DNA of 64,000 nt, taken from Photobacterium alginatilyticum (lineage in GTDB: Bacteria > Pseudomonadota > Gammaproteobacteria > Enterobacterales > Vibrionaceae). This document shows positions 7,695 through 16,572 of the stretch, piece after piece. Made by a program: the position numbers and the translations under genes. Under the pieces are notes generated by a model. The model worked only from the letters and a program-made list of their open reading frames with translations, was not told the DNA's origin and did no database searches. The stretch lies in NCBI RefSeq assembly GCF_009910675.1, contig NZ_RSEJ01000020.1, positions 53,568 to 117,567 of the forward strand. Direction: 5' to 3'. The first letter of the stretch is position 1. Each line of letters begins with the position of its first letter.

Positions 7695-9185
7695 ATGATT
7701 CCTGTTGTTGCCCTTGTCGGGCGCCCGAACGTGGGTAAATCGACGTTATTCAACCGTCTTACCCGTACGAGGGATGCGCTGGTTGCAGATTTTCCTGGCC
7801 TAACAAGGGATCGTAAGTACGGTAAAGCTGAGCTCGAAGAGCACGAATTTATTGTTATCGATACCGGTGGTATTGATGGCACCGAGGAAGGTGTGGAAAC
7901 CAAGATGGCCGAGCAGTCACTGGCAGCCATCGAGGAGGCGGACGTTGTTCTGTTCCTGGTTGATGGTCGTGCAGGCCTGACTGCGGCGGATGAAGGCATT
8001 GCCAAACACCTGCGCAGTCGTGAAAAACCGACCTTCCTTGTCGTTAACAAAATTGACGGTATTGATGCCGACAGTGCCTGTGCTGAATTCTGGCAGTTAG
8101 GTGTGGATGCGATGTATCAGATCGCCGCGGCGCAGAACCGTGGTGTCACAGCCCTTATGGAGCGAGCGCTGGCTCCGTTTGCCGAGACGCTGAAAGAGTC
8201 TGAAGAAGGCGAAGAGGGGGAGCTGGTCGATCTGAGCTCGGTTGAAGATATCGAGAAAGCCAACCTGTCAGAAGCTGATGCAGAAGCTGCCTACAAGCGT
8301 CTGCAGGAGCAGCCAATCAAGCTGGCAATTATCGGTCGTCCCAATGTCGGCAAATCGACCCTGACCAACCGGATCCTGGGTGAAGAGCGTGTTGTGGTCT
8401 ACGATATGCCGGGAACAACGCGTGACTCTATCTATATCCCGATGGAGCGTGACGGTCAGGAGTATGTCCTGATTGATACTGCCGGGATTCGTCGTCGCAA
8501 GAACATGCACCAGGCGGTCGAAAAATTCTCGGTGATCCAGACCCTGAAAGCGGTTGAAGATGCCAACGTGGTACTGCTGGTCATTGATGCCCGCGAAAAT
8601 ATTTCGGATCAGGATTTGAGTCTGTTGGGCTTTGCCCTCAATGCCGGTCGCTCGCTGGTGATTGCTGTCAACAAGTGGGACGGTCTGGACAATGAAGTGA
8701 AAGAGCGTGTTAAGTCCGAGCTGGACCGCCGTCTTGGTTTTGTTGACTTTGCGCGTATCCACTTTATTTCAGCCCTGCACGGTACAGGCGTTGGCCACCT
8801 TTACGAGTCTGTACAGGAAGCCTATCAGTCGGCGACCAAGCGTATCAGTACCTCGATGCTGACCCGTATTATGCAGATGGCACAGGATGACCACCAGCCA
8901 CCTATGGTTCGCGGTCGTCGCGTTAAGCTGAAATATGCTCACGCCGGTGGTTACAACCCGCCGATCATTGTGATCCACGGTAACCTGGTGAATGAGCTGC
9001 CGGGCTCTTACAAGCGCTACCTGATGAACTACTACCGCAAGTCACTGGAGATGATGGGGACGCCGATCCGCATTCAGTTCCAGAGCAGCGAAAACCCGTT
9101 CGAAGGCAAGAAGCAGAAGCTGACCGTGTCTCAGGAGCGTCAGCGCAAGCGACTGACCAGCGCCATCAAGAACCGGGACAAGTAA
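7695..9185 (+). CDS. der: Ribosome-assembly GTPase Der (EngA)
   Basis: A 496-residue protein with two tandem GTPase domains. Each has a GRPNVGKS P-loop (about residues 8-15 and 214-221), a DTGG or DTAG motif and an NKxD motif (NKID, NKWD). A C-terminal KH-like domain follows (about 380-470). Der is needed for maturation of the 50S ribosomal subunit. The linker between the domains is acidic, as in other gammaproteobacteria. The ATG follows AAGAGGTAGTT. Confidence 0.97.
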   Translation: MIPVVALVGRPNVGKSTLFNRLTRTRDALVADFPGLTRDRKYGKAELEEHEFIVIDTGGIDGTEEGVETKMAEQSLAAIEEADVVLFLVDGRAGLTAADEGIAKHLRSREKPTFLVVNKIDGIDADSACAEFWQLGVDAMYQIAAAQNRGVTALMERALAPFAETLKESEEGEEGELVDLSSVEDIEKANLSEADAEAAYKRLQEQPIKLAIIGRPNVGKSTLTNRILGEERVVVYDMPGTTRDSIYIPMERDGQEYVLIDTAGIRRRKNMHQAVEKFSVIQTLKAVEDANVVLLVIDARENISDQDLSLLGFALNAGRSLVIAVNKWDGLDNEVKERVKSELDRRLGFVDFARIHFISALHGTGVGHLYESVQEAYQSATKRISTSMLTRIMQMAQDDHQPPMVRGRRVKLKYAHAGGYNPPIIVIHGNLVNELPGSYKRYLMNYYRKSLEMMGTPIRIQFQSSENPFEGKKQKLTVSQERQRKRLTSAIKNRDK

Positions 9186-9232
9186 TTCCGGCCCGTTGCC
9201 AAGAAGCGATCGTTTTTGCTGATAAGATTGAC

Positions 9233-9259
9233 AAACCCAGCCTGAGGCTGGGTTTTTTT
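9233..9259 (+). terminator. Intrinsic terminator after der
   Basis: A perfect 10-bp stem (AAACCCAGCC/GGCTGGGTTT) with a TGA loop and a run of Ts. It ends the conserved rlmN-to-der block and marks the boundary with the accessory genes. Confidence 0.9.
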
Positions 9260-9316
9260 ATGTGTTTGCATATTGGTATACAATGCCAGCATCAATGTCG
9301 TTGCAAAGGAAAGAAG

Positions 9317-10192
9317 ATGTCAGTTGTTACCCCGACCCAGGTGCTGTTTGCCCAGCCACAGTGGCAAGCCAAGGCTGAAGTCCAGTTATGTCTCCCGGCC
9401 GAATGCGGAGGAAGTTGGCTGGTAACGGATCAGACGCCTTTTCATCCGGTCAGCCATATTTGGCCGGATCATCCCGCTGATCAGGGTGAAGTCATAATTG
9501 ACGGCCGTCGCTATGCTGTTGCCGGTTGTTATACCGGCGCCGTCGAGCTGGCAAGCGGCAAGCTGTTTGTCGGTAGGGATATTCCTGTAAAGCGTGATAC
9601 CGACGGCTGGGTCTTTGTTGTGGTGCATCATACCGAACATGCTCTGGAGCTGGCAGCCGGTACACTTATAGAGCTGGATGTCGATAAAACGCATCAGCAG
9701 GCCCTGAGCCGGGGCCACAGTGGTGGCCACCTGTCGTCACTGGCACTCAACAAGGTGTTGCATCATGACTTCTGGCGCAAAGATGCCTCGCGCAAGGATG
9801 AAATGGGCCATTACGACTTTCATAGCTATGCGCAGACCGAGAGTCGGGTGTCAGAAGACTGCAGTACAGATACCTACCGGTTGGGCAAAACGCTGCGTAA
9901 ACGTGGATTGAACAGTGCAGATCTGCTGCAACGCCTCGATGAAGTCGAGGCCAGGATCAATCAGCAACTGGAAGCTTGGCGTATGGCCGGGGCTGCCGTG
10001 GTAATGCGTTGTGAAGGAAAAGCGCTGACCGATTCACGATACTGGCAGTGTGAGCTTGAAAACGGTGTACTGATTGAAATTCCCTGTGGCGGAACACACA
10101 TTGGCTCGCTGGCCGATTACAGTAAAATTGCTGTTGAATTTCAGCTTGTTAGCGACCAAGAGTTGGTAATGATAACGCGAACAGCAGCTTAA
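9317..10192 (+). CDS. AlaX-like alanyl-tRNA editing hydrolase
   Basis: A 291-residue stand-alone relative of the editing domain of alanyl/threonyl-tRNA synthetases. The zinc-binding signatures are both present: HSGGH at 134-138 and CGGTH at 257-261. Family members deacylate mischarged tRNA-Ala (Ser or Gly) in trans; which substrate this one prefers cannot be read from the sequence. The N-terminal ~100 residues form a beta domain typical of AlaX. I start at ATG 9317 after AAAGGAAAGA; the frame extends to 9260 without support. It is monocistronic and convergent with the lacI-type gene. Confidence 0.82.
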   Translation: MSVVTPTQVLFAQPQWQAKAEVQLCLPAECGGSWLVTDQTPFHPVSHIWPDHPADQGEVIIDGRRYAVAGCYTGAVELASGKLFVGRDIPVKRDTDGWVFVVVHHTEHALELAAGTLIELDVDKTHQQALSRGHSGGHLSSLALNKVLHHDFWRKDASRKDEMGHYDFHSYAQTESRVSEDCSTDTYRLGKTLRKRGLNSADLLQRLDEVEARINQQLEAWRMAGAAVVMRCEGKALTDSRYWQCELENGVLIEIPCGGTHIGSLADYSKIAVEFQLVSDQELVMITRTAA

Positions 10193-10207
10193 ATGACCGC
10201 AGGGCGT

Positions 10208-10246
10208 GTATCAGGCAGCACATTGTTGATGTCCCGTTGCCTGATA
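10208..10246. terminator. Stem-loop between the convergent alaX-like and lacI-type genes
   Basis: GTATCAGGCA pairs exactly with TGCCTGATAC, with a smaller ACAT/ATGT hairpin inside the loop. There is no U-tract on either strand. The remaining bases to 10415 are AT-rich with nothing else recognisable. Confidence 0.4.
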
Positions 10247-10415
10247 CCGTTAATTGTCAGCCGAACGATAGCAAGTGATTTTATTTCTTGCTTGATCTTC
10301 CCGTATATTGCGAAACGATAAGATATATATATCGTATAAAATCCAAAAACAGAACATGTAACTTATGCTTTCGGGATGTGTATTGATAAATATTCTTTTG
10401 GTACCAGATCGCTGA

Positions 10416-11420
10416 TCACGATGGCTTTTGAGGTTGATCAACAGATTCACGCACGATCAAGCTGCCTGAAAATAACGCGATAGCGCTGATCTTTTCACCT
10501 TTTAACAGTAACAGCGTCTGTTCGACCGCTGCTTGCGCCATGGCCTCTACCGGAAGCATGACGCTGGAGAGGCTAGGGATTAAGAACGGGCCGGCTGGAT
10601 CGTTGTCAAAACCCATCACCGAAACCTCTTCCGGCACCTTAATGCCAGCTTCGTGCAGTGCACGGATAGCGCCCATGGCCATATTGTCGTTGGCAGTAAA
10701 TAGCGCGCTGAACGATTGACCGCTATTAAGTAGTGCCTGACAGGCACGATAGCCGCTCTCGGTGTAATAGTCGCCGTGGTAAATTCCGCAATGGTCTAAC
10801 TGATGTGTTGCCAGTGAATCCTTGAAGCCCTGCAATCGCAGGCTGGAGTTAACCGAGTCTTCGGGGCCGCTGATACAGGCAATATTGCGGTGGGCTTTGG
10901 CGATCAGGAACTCTGTTGCCTGGCAGGCGGCCTTGTACTGGTCAAAACAAATACAGCGCTCTTCGAAGCCATCCACCATCTGGTTGATGACAATCAGGGG
11001 GACCGGTAGCTTCTCCATCAGCGGTTTCAGTGTGGCGGCTGGCATTTTCCGGGTGTAGAGAATAATCGCATCGACCTTACGTTCCACCAGGCTGTTGATC
11101 GCAAGCTCTTCGGACTCGGCGCTGTGGCCGCCGTCCATGATCAGAAGCTGTTTCCCGGCACCGGCGCTGGTTTCCGATGCTGTGCGCATCAGGCAACTGA
11201 AATAGGCTCCCTCGAACGCAGAAACTACCAGTCCCAATGTATTGGTGCAGTTGGTTGCCAATGCCCGGGCAAGGCTGTTGGGTTTGTAGCCAAGGGTGTC
11301 CATAGCGTGATATACGGCGTCCGCGGTGGATTTTTTCACTTGTCCGGTGTTGTTAAGCACACGGGAAACCGTGGCCTTGGAGACACCGGCAAGCTTACAT
11401 ACATCGTTAATCGTTGCCAT
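10416..11420 (-). CDS. LacI-family transcriptional regulator (AscG-like)
   Basis: A 334-residue regulator. The N-terminal HTH and hinge helix occupy about residues 1-60 (ATINDVCKLAGVSKATVSRVL is the family DNA-binding pattern), followed by a periplasmic-binding-like sugar-sensing domain. Features such as LLIMDGGHSAE and SALFTANDNMAMGAIRALHE resemble E. coli AscG, the beta-glucoside regulator. I start at MATIND (11420); the frame runs 33 codons further upstream. It lies downstream of, and on the same strand as, the GH1 gene, with a likely terminator between. Its probable operator is the palindrome at 13037-13063. Confidence 0.85.
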   Translation of the reverse strand: MATINDVCKLAGVSKATVSRVLNNTGQVKKSTADAVYHAMDTLGYKPNSLARALATNCTNTLGLVVSAFEGAYFSCLMRTASETSAGAGKQLLIMDGGHSAESEELAINSLVERKVDAIILYTRKMPAATLKPLMEKLPVPLIVINQMVDGFEERCICFDQYKAACQATEFLIAKAHRNIACISGPEDSVNSSLRLQGFKDSLATHQLDHCGIYHGDYYTESGYRACQALLNSGQSFSALFTANDNMAMGAIRALHEAGIKVPEEVSVMGFDNDPAGPFLIPSLSSVMLPVEAMAQAAVEQTLLLLKGEKISAIALFSGSLIVRESVDQPQKPS

Positions 11421-11460
11421 GGGAGAATTGATTCCTGAAAATAATGCCAAACTGAAAAGG

Positions 11461-11499
11461 TAAAAGCCCGAGCAATGCGCGAGAGGCGTATTGTCGGGC
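11461..11499 (-). terminator. Terminator between the GH1 gene and the LacI-type gene
   Basis: Read on the minus strand, GCCCGACAAT pairs with ATTGCTCGGGC (one bulged C), followed by TTTTACCTTTT. It suggests that the regulator is transcribed largely separately, or at reduced level, from the GH1 gene. Confidence 0.5.
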
Positions 11500-11545
11500 A
11501 TGATCCCTCTTTGGATCAACTAGGATTTATTGTCACTGTATGCCG

Positions 11546-12982
11546 TTAGCGCATGGCACCGTTTGACTCAATCACCCCCTGATACCAGAAGAAGGACTTC
11601 TTGCGTTGACGGGCCAGGCCATTCTCGCGGTCGACATAGACGAAGCCATACTGTTTCTGGTAACCGTTCAGCCAGCTGAGCAGGTCAATAAAGGACCACG
11701 GATAGTAACCGCGAACATCGATGCCCTGTTTGATGGCGTCTTCAGCGGCGGCAATATGGCCTGAAAGGTAATCGATACGCGGATCATCGACGACCTCGCC
11801 GTCAATGATAGGGTCTTTGGCACCCAGGCCGTTTTCGGTGATATAGAACGGGATATCGCCATAGCGCTCTTTTAGTCGCATCATTCCGATACACAGTCCT
11901 TGCGGATAAATTTCCCAATCCCAGTCGGTATAGGTTGACTCGGGATTACGGACAAATTTGAACAGTCCTTTGAAGCCGAACGCCTGTCCCGAGCCTTTTT
12001 GGCCAGTGGTATTGATCTTGGTGTTGTCGGTATCTGGGTTGGCTGCCACCCATTCGCGTTTGTAGTAATTGACCCCGATAAAGTCGCAGATATTGTCCTT
12101 GAGCAGGGCTTCATCTTCGGGGGCAAACTCGGGAACGCCCCAGGTCAGTTGTGCCATGTTCAGGATGTGCGGCGGATACTCTCCCTTGAGCACAGGATCA
12201 TAGAGCCAGTGGGTCAGCAGATCATCGGCCATGTTGCAGGCAGCGACGTCTTCCGGGCTATCGGTGATCGGGTCATGGGGTTGCATGACGTTAACAAAGC
12301 CAATTTGGCCGCTGGTCGGCACGTGGCCCAGTGCCTGATAGTGGCGGAATAACTTGACGGCCTTGGCATGGGCAATAAACACGTGATGGCAGGCCTGGAT
12401 ACCGCGCTTGGGATCGGCCAGGCCCGGAGGGTGCGCACCGGTAAAATAGCCCATACCGATAAAGATCAGGGTCTCGTTGAAGGTTGACCACAGCTCGACG
12501 CGGTCACCAAACGCCTCATAGCATAGACGGGCATAGTGCTCGAAAGCCTCAATGGTCTCGCGATTTTCCCAGCCGCCGATATCTTGCAGAGCCTGCGGCA
12601 GATCCCAGTGATAGAGGGTGATCATGGGTTTGATGCCATGCTTGAGCAGTTCATCAATCAGCTCACTGTAAAACTGAATACCGGCCGGGTTGGCTTCGCC
12701 GTGGCCTTCGGGAAGCAGGCGTGGCCAGCTGATCGAGAAACGGTAGCTTTGCAGGCCAGCTTCAGCCATCAGGGCAACATCTTCTTTGAAACGGTGGTAA
12801 TGATCGGCCGCAATATCGCCGTTGGTACCTTCATGGGTGGTTCCGGGCTGGTGAGAGAAAATATCCCAGATTGACGGTCCTTTGCCGTCGGCGTCATGTG
12901 CTCCCTCGACTTGATAGGCCGCGGATGCTGCGCCCCACAAGAAGCTCTCAGGAAAGGCGGATGCTTTCTTTTCGCTCGTCAT
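11546..12982 (-). CDS. GH1 family 6-phospho-beta-glucosidase (predicted)
   Basis: A 478-residue retaining glycosidase. The acid/base is Glu170 in STFNE and the nucleophile is Glu383 in YITENG. In non-phospho GH1 enzymes the loop near the C-terminus has the form NFEWxxGY and its Glu binds the sugar. Here that loop reads DLLSWLNGYQKQY, with Ser436 in place of the Glu, and with Lys443 and Tyr445 where phospho-beta-glucosidases bind the 6-phosphate. That points to 6-phospho substrates delivered by a PTS, but no PTS gene is in the window. Non-phospho activity cannot be excluded. Confidence 0.82.
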   Translation of the reverse strand: MTSEKKASAFPESFLWGAASAAYQVEGAHDADGKGPSIWDIFSHQPGTTHEGTNGDIAADHYHRFKEDVALMAEAGLQSYRFSISWPRLLPEGHGEANPAGIQFYSELIDELLKHGIKPMITLYHWDLPQALQDIGGWENRETIEAFEHYARLCYEAFGDRVELWSTFNETLIFIGMGYFTGAHPPGLADPKRGIQACHHVFIAHAKAVKLFRHYQALGHVPTSGQIGFVNVMQPHDPITDSPEDVAACNMADDLLTHWLYDPVLKGEYPPHILNMAQLTWGVPEFAPEDEALLKDNICDFIGVNYYKREWVAANPDTDNTKINTTGQKGSGQAFGFKGLFKFVRNPESTYTDWDWEIYPQGLCIGMMRLKERYGDIPFYITENGLGAKDPIIDGEVVDDPRIDYLSGHIAAAEDAIKQGIDVRGYYPWSFIDLLSWLNGYQKQYGFVYVDRENGLARQRKKSFFWYQGVIESNGAMR

Positions 12983-13036
12983 AGCTGGATTACCTTAGTG
13001 TTTGGTGAACAGGACCCAGTCACTGTAATGGAAAGA

Positions 13037-13063
13037 TGAAACCGGTTACAGTAACCGGTTTCA
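13037..13063. promoter_or_regulatory. 27-bp perfect palindrome, probable operator of the LacI-type regulator
   Basis: The left arm TGAAACCGGTTAC and right arm GTAACCGGTTTCA are exact complements around one central A. Each arm contains AACCGGTT, the CCGG-centred core typical of LacI-family operators; from memory, the E. coli AscG site is TGAAACCGGTTTCA. It lies 55 bases upstream of the GH1 start, where a bound repressor would block transcription. Confidence 0.7.
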
Positions 13064-13209
13064 CTTTTGGTGGGTAACGTGATCTGGATCGAAAGGATCA
13101 ATAAACTGAGGTGGATCAAAGGATATTTTCAAGCGTGTGTTTTTTTATTGCGCCAGACTGATGGATCGCAGATGATTTGGTCATTGAAAGTGATAAAGGA
13201 ACAACAGTT

Positions 13210-13434
13210 ATGAGCGAGAATCGATGTCCCGACTGTCAGGACGAGCTGAGCTGGAAGGACGGTCAGTACTATTGTGATGCCTGCCAGCATCCGGTCAGGA
13301 AGCGGGCGTTTTGTCCCGACTGTGATAGCGAGCTGGAAAAGCTACAGGCATGCGGTTCGGCCAGCTATTTCTGTAATAGCTGTAATGAGCTGAAGTCCAA
13401 GTCGCGGGTTAGAGTGGTCTTTGAGAAAGCCTGA
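13210..13434 (+). CDS. yfgJ: Zinc-ribbon protein YfgJ
   Basis: A 74-residue cytoplasmic protein with four CxxC knuckles (CPDC, CDAC, CPDC, CNSC), enough for two zinc ribbons. It matches the YfgJ family, found next to der and xseA in E. coli; its function is unknown. I start at ATG 13210 after AAAGGAACAACAGTT; the frame extends to 13177 without support. The gene stands alone between the GH1 and ABC genes. Confidence 0.82.
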   Translation: MSENRCPDCQDELSWKDGQYYCDACQHPVRKRAFCPDCDSELEKLQACGSASYFCNSCNELKSKSRVRVVFEKA

Positions 13435-13481
13435 GTTAATACTTAACAGTGGTAAATCTTGTTTAATCACGGTAACCTTAC

Positions 13482-13509
13482 TTGATAATAATTATCATTA
13501 CGATATTTA
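13482..13509 (+). promoter_or_regulatory. Fur box overlapping a promoter
   Basis: TGATAAT-A-ATTATCA (13483-13497) is a perfect 7-1-7 inverted repeat, exactly the core of the Fur consensus, and the flanking TT on the right also matches. It overlaps a likely sigma-70 promoter, TTGATA (13482-13487), 16 bases, TATTTA (13504-13509). The ABC gene starts 25 bases further on. Confidence 0.78.
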
Positions 13510-13533
13510 TATTCACTGATAGGGATTATTGGT

Positions 13534-15147
13534 ATGACATCAGCTTCTCCACTTTTGCAGGTCAGCAACCTTTCTGTTTCGTTCCGCATGGAAGATGAAA
13601 CCGTCGAGGCGGTGAAGAATATTTCTTTTCAGCTCGAAAAGGGGCAGACGCTGGCGCTGGTCGGTGAGTCCGGCTCGGGCAAGTCTGTTTCCTCCAGCAG
13701 CATCATGGGTCTGCTGCCACCTAATGCGGTGATTTCTCCGGACAGTTCAGTACGCTTTCAGCAACAGGAAATCCTGTCGATGTCCGAAAAGGCATTGCGA
13801 AGCGTCCGTGGCGACCGGATTGCCATGATATTTCAGGAGCCGATGACATCACTAAACCCCTACATGGCAGTAGGGGAGCAAGTTGCTGAAGCGATAGTGT
13901 GCCACCGTAAGGTGTCGCGCAAGGAAGCGGTCGCCCAAACGCTAGCGCTGTTTCATAAGGTGCAACTGCCCGAGCCGGAAAAGCGGCTCAATCATTACCC
14001 TCATGAGTTCTCGGGCGGTCAGCTGCAGCGGATCATGATTGCGATGGCGTTATCCAATAAGCCCGATATTTTGGTGGCCGACGAGCCGACCACGGCACTG
14101 GACGTGACGGTACAGGCTGAAGTGCTCAGGTTACTGAAAGATATCCAGGCCGAGATGGGGATGGCCATCTTATTCATTACCCATGACTTGGGGGTGGTAA
14201 AACATTTCGCCGACGATGTGGTGGTGATGTGCAAAGGGGAAGTGGTCGAAACGGGGAATGTCCGTCAGATATTTGAACATCCTCGCCACAGCTATACCAA
14301 GATGTTGCTGGATGCCGAACCTAAGGCCCATGGACCTTGCGAGGAGACGCACTCGTCATATGTACTGGAAGCCGAAGATGTCAGGGTCAAGTATGTTCTC
14401 AAAACCAACTGGCTCGGTGTCGAGACAGAATACCTTGAGGCTGTTAAAGGGATCAGTCTGGCGGTACGTCCGGGTCAGACGGTCGGGATCGTTGGCGAGT
14501 CAGGCTCTGGTAAGTCGACCTTGGGCAGAGCGTTGATGCAGTTGCTTCCGTCGACCGGCAATATCCTGTTTGAAGGCCAGAGCATTCGTTCGATGACCGA
14601 CCGGCAGCGCTACGAGCTGAAGCGGAATATGCAGATGGTGTTCCAGGATCCTTATGGGTCACTGTCACCCAGGATGACGGTTGGCGAAATTATAACCGAA
14701 CCACTTACCGTTTTCTCCGAATTGAGCAAGCAAGAGCGTATGCAGCGAGCACGTAAGGCGTTGGAAGAAGTGCGCCTTGAGCCGAGCTGTATCAACCGTT
14801 ATCCCCATGAGTTTTCGGGCGGACAGCGGCAGCGAATCGCGATTGCCCGGGCCTTGATTATGGAGCCGCAGTTTATCCTGCTTGACGAGCCGACATCGGC
14901 GCTTGACCGGTCGGTACAGCTGACGGTGCTGGAGCTGCTGAAGGATATTCAGCAGCGACACAATATCGGCTACCTGTTCATCAGCCATGATCTGTCGGTG
15001 ATACGGGCGATATCCGATGAAGTGATCGTGATGCAGCGCGGCGAAGTGGTAGAGCGGGGGACGGCCCAGCAAGTGTTTGAGGCGCCGCAACAGGCCTATA
15101 CCCAGCGCCTGATTGACGCCTGTATGCTGGTTGATGATGTGGCCTGA
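13534..15147 (+). CDS. Peptide-type ABC transporter ATPase with two fused ATP-binding domains (YejF-like)
   Basis: A 537-residue cytoplasmic protein made of two ABC domains of the oligopeptide/nickel (Dpp/Opp) type. Both have Walker A GESGSGKS (about residues 44-51 and 319-326), signature motifs FSGGQ and Walker B plus D-loop (VADEPTTALD, LLDEPTSALD). The fused layout and length match YejF (microcin C/peptide uptake) and GsiA. No permease or binding-protein gene is adjacent, so it must pair with components encoded elsewhere. A Fur box at its promoter suggests iron control, for example of siderophore or iron-peptide uptake (inference). Confidence 0.85.
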   Translation: MTSASPLLQVSNLSVSFRMEDETVEAVKNISFQLEKGQTLALVGESGSGKSVSSSSIMGLLPPNAVISPDSSVRFQQQEILSMSEKALRSVRGDRIAMIFQEPMTSLNPYMAVGEQVAEAIVCHRKVSRKEAVAQTLALFHKVQLPEPEKRLNHYPHEFSGGQLQRIMIAMALSNKPDILVADEPTTALDVTVQAEVLRLLKDIQAEMGMAILFITHDLGVVKHFADDVVVMCKGEVVETGNVRQIFEHPRHSYTKMLLDAEPKAHGPCEETHSSYVLEAEDVRVKYVLKTNWLGVETEYLEAVKGISLAVRPGQTVGIVGESGSGKSTLGRALMQLLPSTGNILFEGQSIRSMTDRQRYELKRNMQMVFQDPYGSLSPRMTVGEIITEPLTVFSELSKQERMQRARKALEEVRLEPSCINRYPHEFSGGQRQRIAIARALIMEPQFILLDEPTSALDRSVQLTVLELLKDIQQRHNIGYLFISHDLSVIRAISDEVIVMQRGEVVERGTAQQVFEAPQQAYTQRLIDACMLVDDVA

Positions 15148-15183
15148 TCGCCGAATTTAGTCTGTATATTAAAGGTAAAAATT

Positions 15184-15211
15184 AAAAAACGCCGCAATAG
15201 CGACGTTTTTT
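15184..15211. terminator. Bidirectional terminator between the ABC gene and xseA
   Basis: AAAAAACGCCGC faces GCGACGTTTTTT with one mismatch (a wobble on the minus strand) and an AATA loop. A/T runs on both sides let it serve the two convergent genes. Confidence 0.85.
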
Positions 15212-15228
15212 GATTCTGGCGCGGTTAT

Positions 15229-16572
15229 CTAGTCGCTGACGACGGAGCGAATTTCTCCGTCAGCCACTTTGGTATTCAGGATATCTCCGGCGCTGACCTG
15301 ATCGGCTCGGCGGATCACCTTGCCCTTGTCATTGCGGGTAATGGAGTAACCGCGTCCCAGTGTGGCCAGCGGGCTGACCGTTTCCAGTTTCTCTGCGGCC
15401 ATGGCCAGTTTGTGGCTGGCATTGAGCAGGCGGCGATCCATGGCATCGAGCAGGCGGTGCTGTGCTTTTTCCAGCCGGTTGCTCTGCTGTTTAAGCGTCT
15501 GGGCCGGCGAGTGCAGGGCCAGCTTATACTCGGCACGATGAATATGCTGCTGGTGGCGGTTAAGCAATTGGCGCATAGCCCGCTCCATCCGGCTCGACAG
15601 CTCGTCAAGGTGTTGCTGCTGTTGGTTCAGGCGCACCTGCGGGTGCTGGCGGTCCAGCCTGTGCTGAAGCTTGATCACTGTCGCCTGACGACCTGCCAGG
15701 TAGTAGCGCATTGCATGGTGGAGCTGCTGGGTTTTCTGGCTGATTTTCTGAGTCTGATGGGTCATATCACGACTGATCAGCTCGGCTGCTGCCGACGGCG
15801 TCGGCGCCCTGACATCAGCAACAAAATCGGTAATTGTCACATCGACCTCATGGCCGACGGCACTGACCACTGGGATCTGGCTGGCAACGATAGTACGGGC
15901 GACGATTTCTTCGTTAAAGGCCCACAAGTCTTCCAGCGAGCCGCCGCCGCGACCAACAATCAGAACATCACACTCCTGGCGGGCATTGGCACGGCCGATA
16001 GCCTGGGCTATGGAGATGGCCGCCCCTTCGCCCTGTACCATGGTTGGGTAAATGACCACGGGCAAGCCGGGATCGCGTCGTTGCAAGACATTGAGAATAT
16101 CATGCAGGGCTGCGCCGGTTTTCGAGGTCACGATGCCGACCCGCTTGGGTTGCTCGGGCAGTGGTTTTTTCAGCGACTGGGCAAACAGGCCTTCAGCGGC
16201 CAGCGACATTTTGAGCTGCTCAAATTGCTGCTGCAGGCGACCGTCACCTTCCGGCTGCATGCTCTCGATGATCAGTTGGTAGTCACCACGCGGTTCATAC
16301 AGAGAAAGCCTGGCTTTCACCAGTACCTGAGTGCCGTTGGCCGGTTTGAAGGTCACCCGGCGATTGCTGCCGCGGAACATAGCGCACTTAACCTGCGCCC
16401 GTGAGTCCTTTAGCGTGAAATACCAATGACCGGAGACCGGCATGGACAGGTTTGACAGTTCCCCGACCAGCCAGACTACGCCCATTTCATTTTCGAGAAT
16501 AAGACGAACCTGTGCATTGAGGCTGGAAACGGTATAGATACGATCGTTGGATTGGGTCTGTTGAGCGAACAT
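15229..16572 (-). CDS. xseA: Exodeoxyribonuclease VII large subunit
   Basis: A 447-residue nuclease subunit. An N-terminal OB-fold (about 15-110: IYTVSSLNAQVRLILE...WLVGELSNL) is followed by the catalytic domain (DVLIVGRGGGSLEDLWAFNEE, VVSAVGHEVDVTITDFVADVRAPTPSAAAE) and a long coiled-coil region. With XseB (49.3 kb) it degrades single-stranded DNA. I start at MFAQQT (16572), since the upstream extension to 16719 is not family-like. Divergent from guaB, as in E. coli. Confidence 0.95.
   Translation of the reverse strand: MFAQQTQSNDRIYTVSSLNAQVRLILENEMGVVWLVGELSNLSMPVSGHWYFTLKDSRAQVKCAMFRGSNRRVTFKPANGTQVLVKARLSLYEPRGDYQLIIESMQPEGDGRLQQQFEQLKMSLAAEGLFAQSLKKPLPEQPKRVGIVTSKTGAALHDILNVLQRRDPGLPVVIYPTMVQGEGAAISIAQAIGRANARQECDVLIVGRGGGSLEDLWAFNEEIVARTIVASQIPVVSAVGHEVDVTITDFVADVRAPTPSAAAELISRDMTHQTQKISQKTQQLHHAMRYYLAGRQATVIKLQHRLDRQHPQVRLNQQQQHLDELSSRMERAMRQLLNRHQQHIHRAEYKLALHSPAQTLKQQSNRLEKAQHRLLDAMDRRLLNASHKLAMAAEKLETVSPLATLGRGYSITRNDKGKVIRRADQVSAGDILNTKVADGEIRSVVSD

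Noticed and set aside
15412..16404. A 330-codon open frame on the plus strand
   Set aside because: It lies entirely antisense to xseA, whose protein is unmistakable; it has no ribosome-binding site or recognisable domain.
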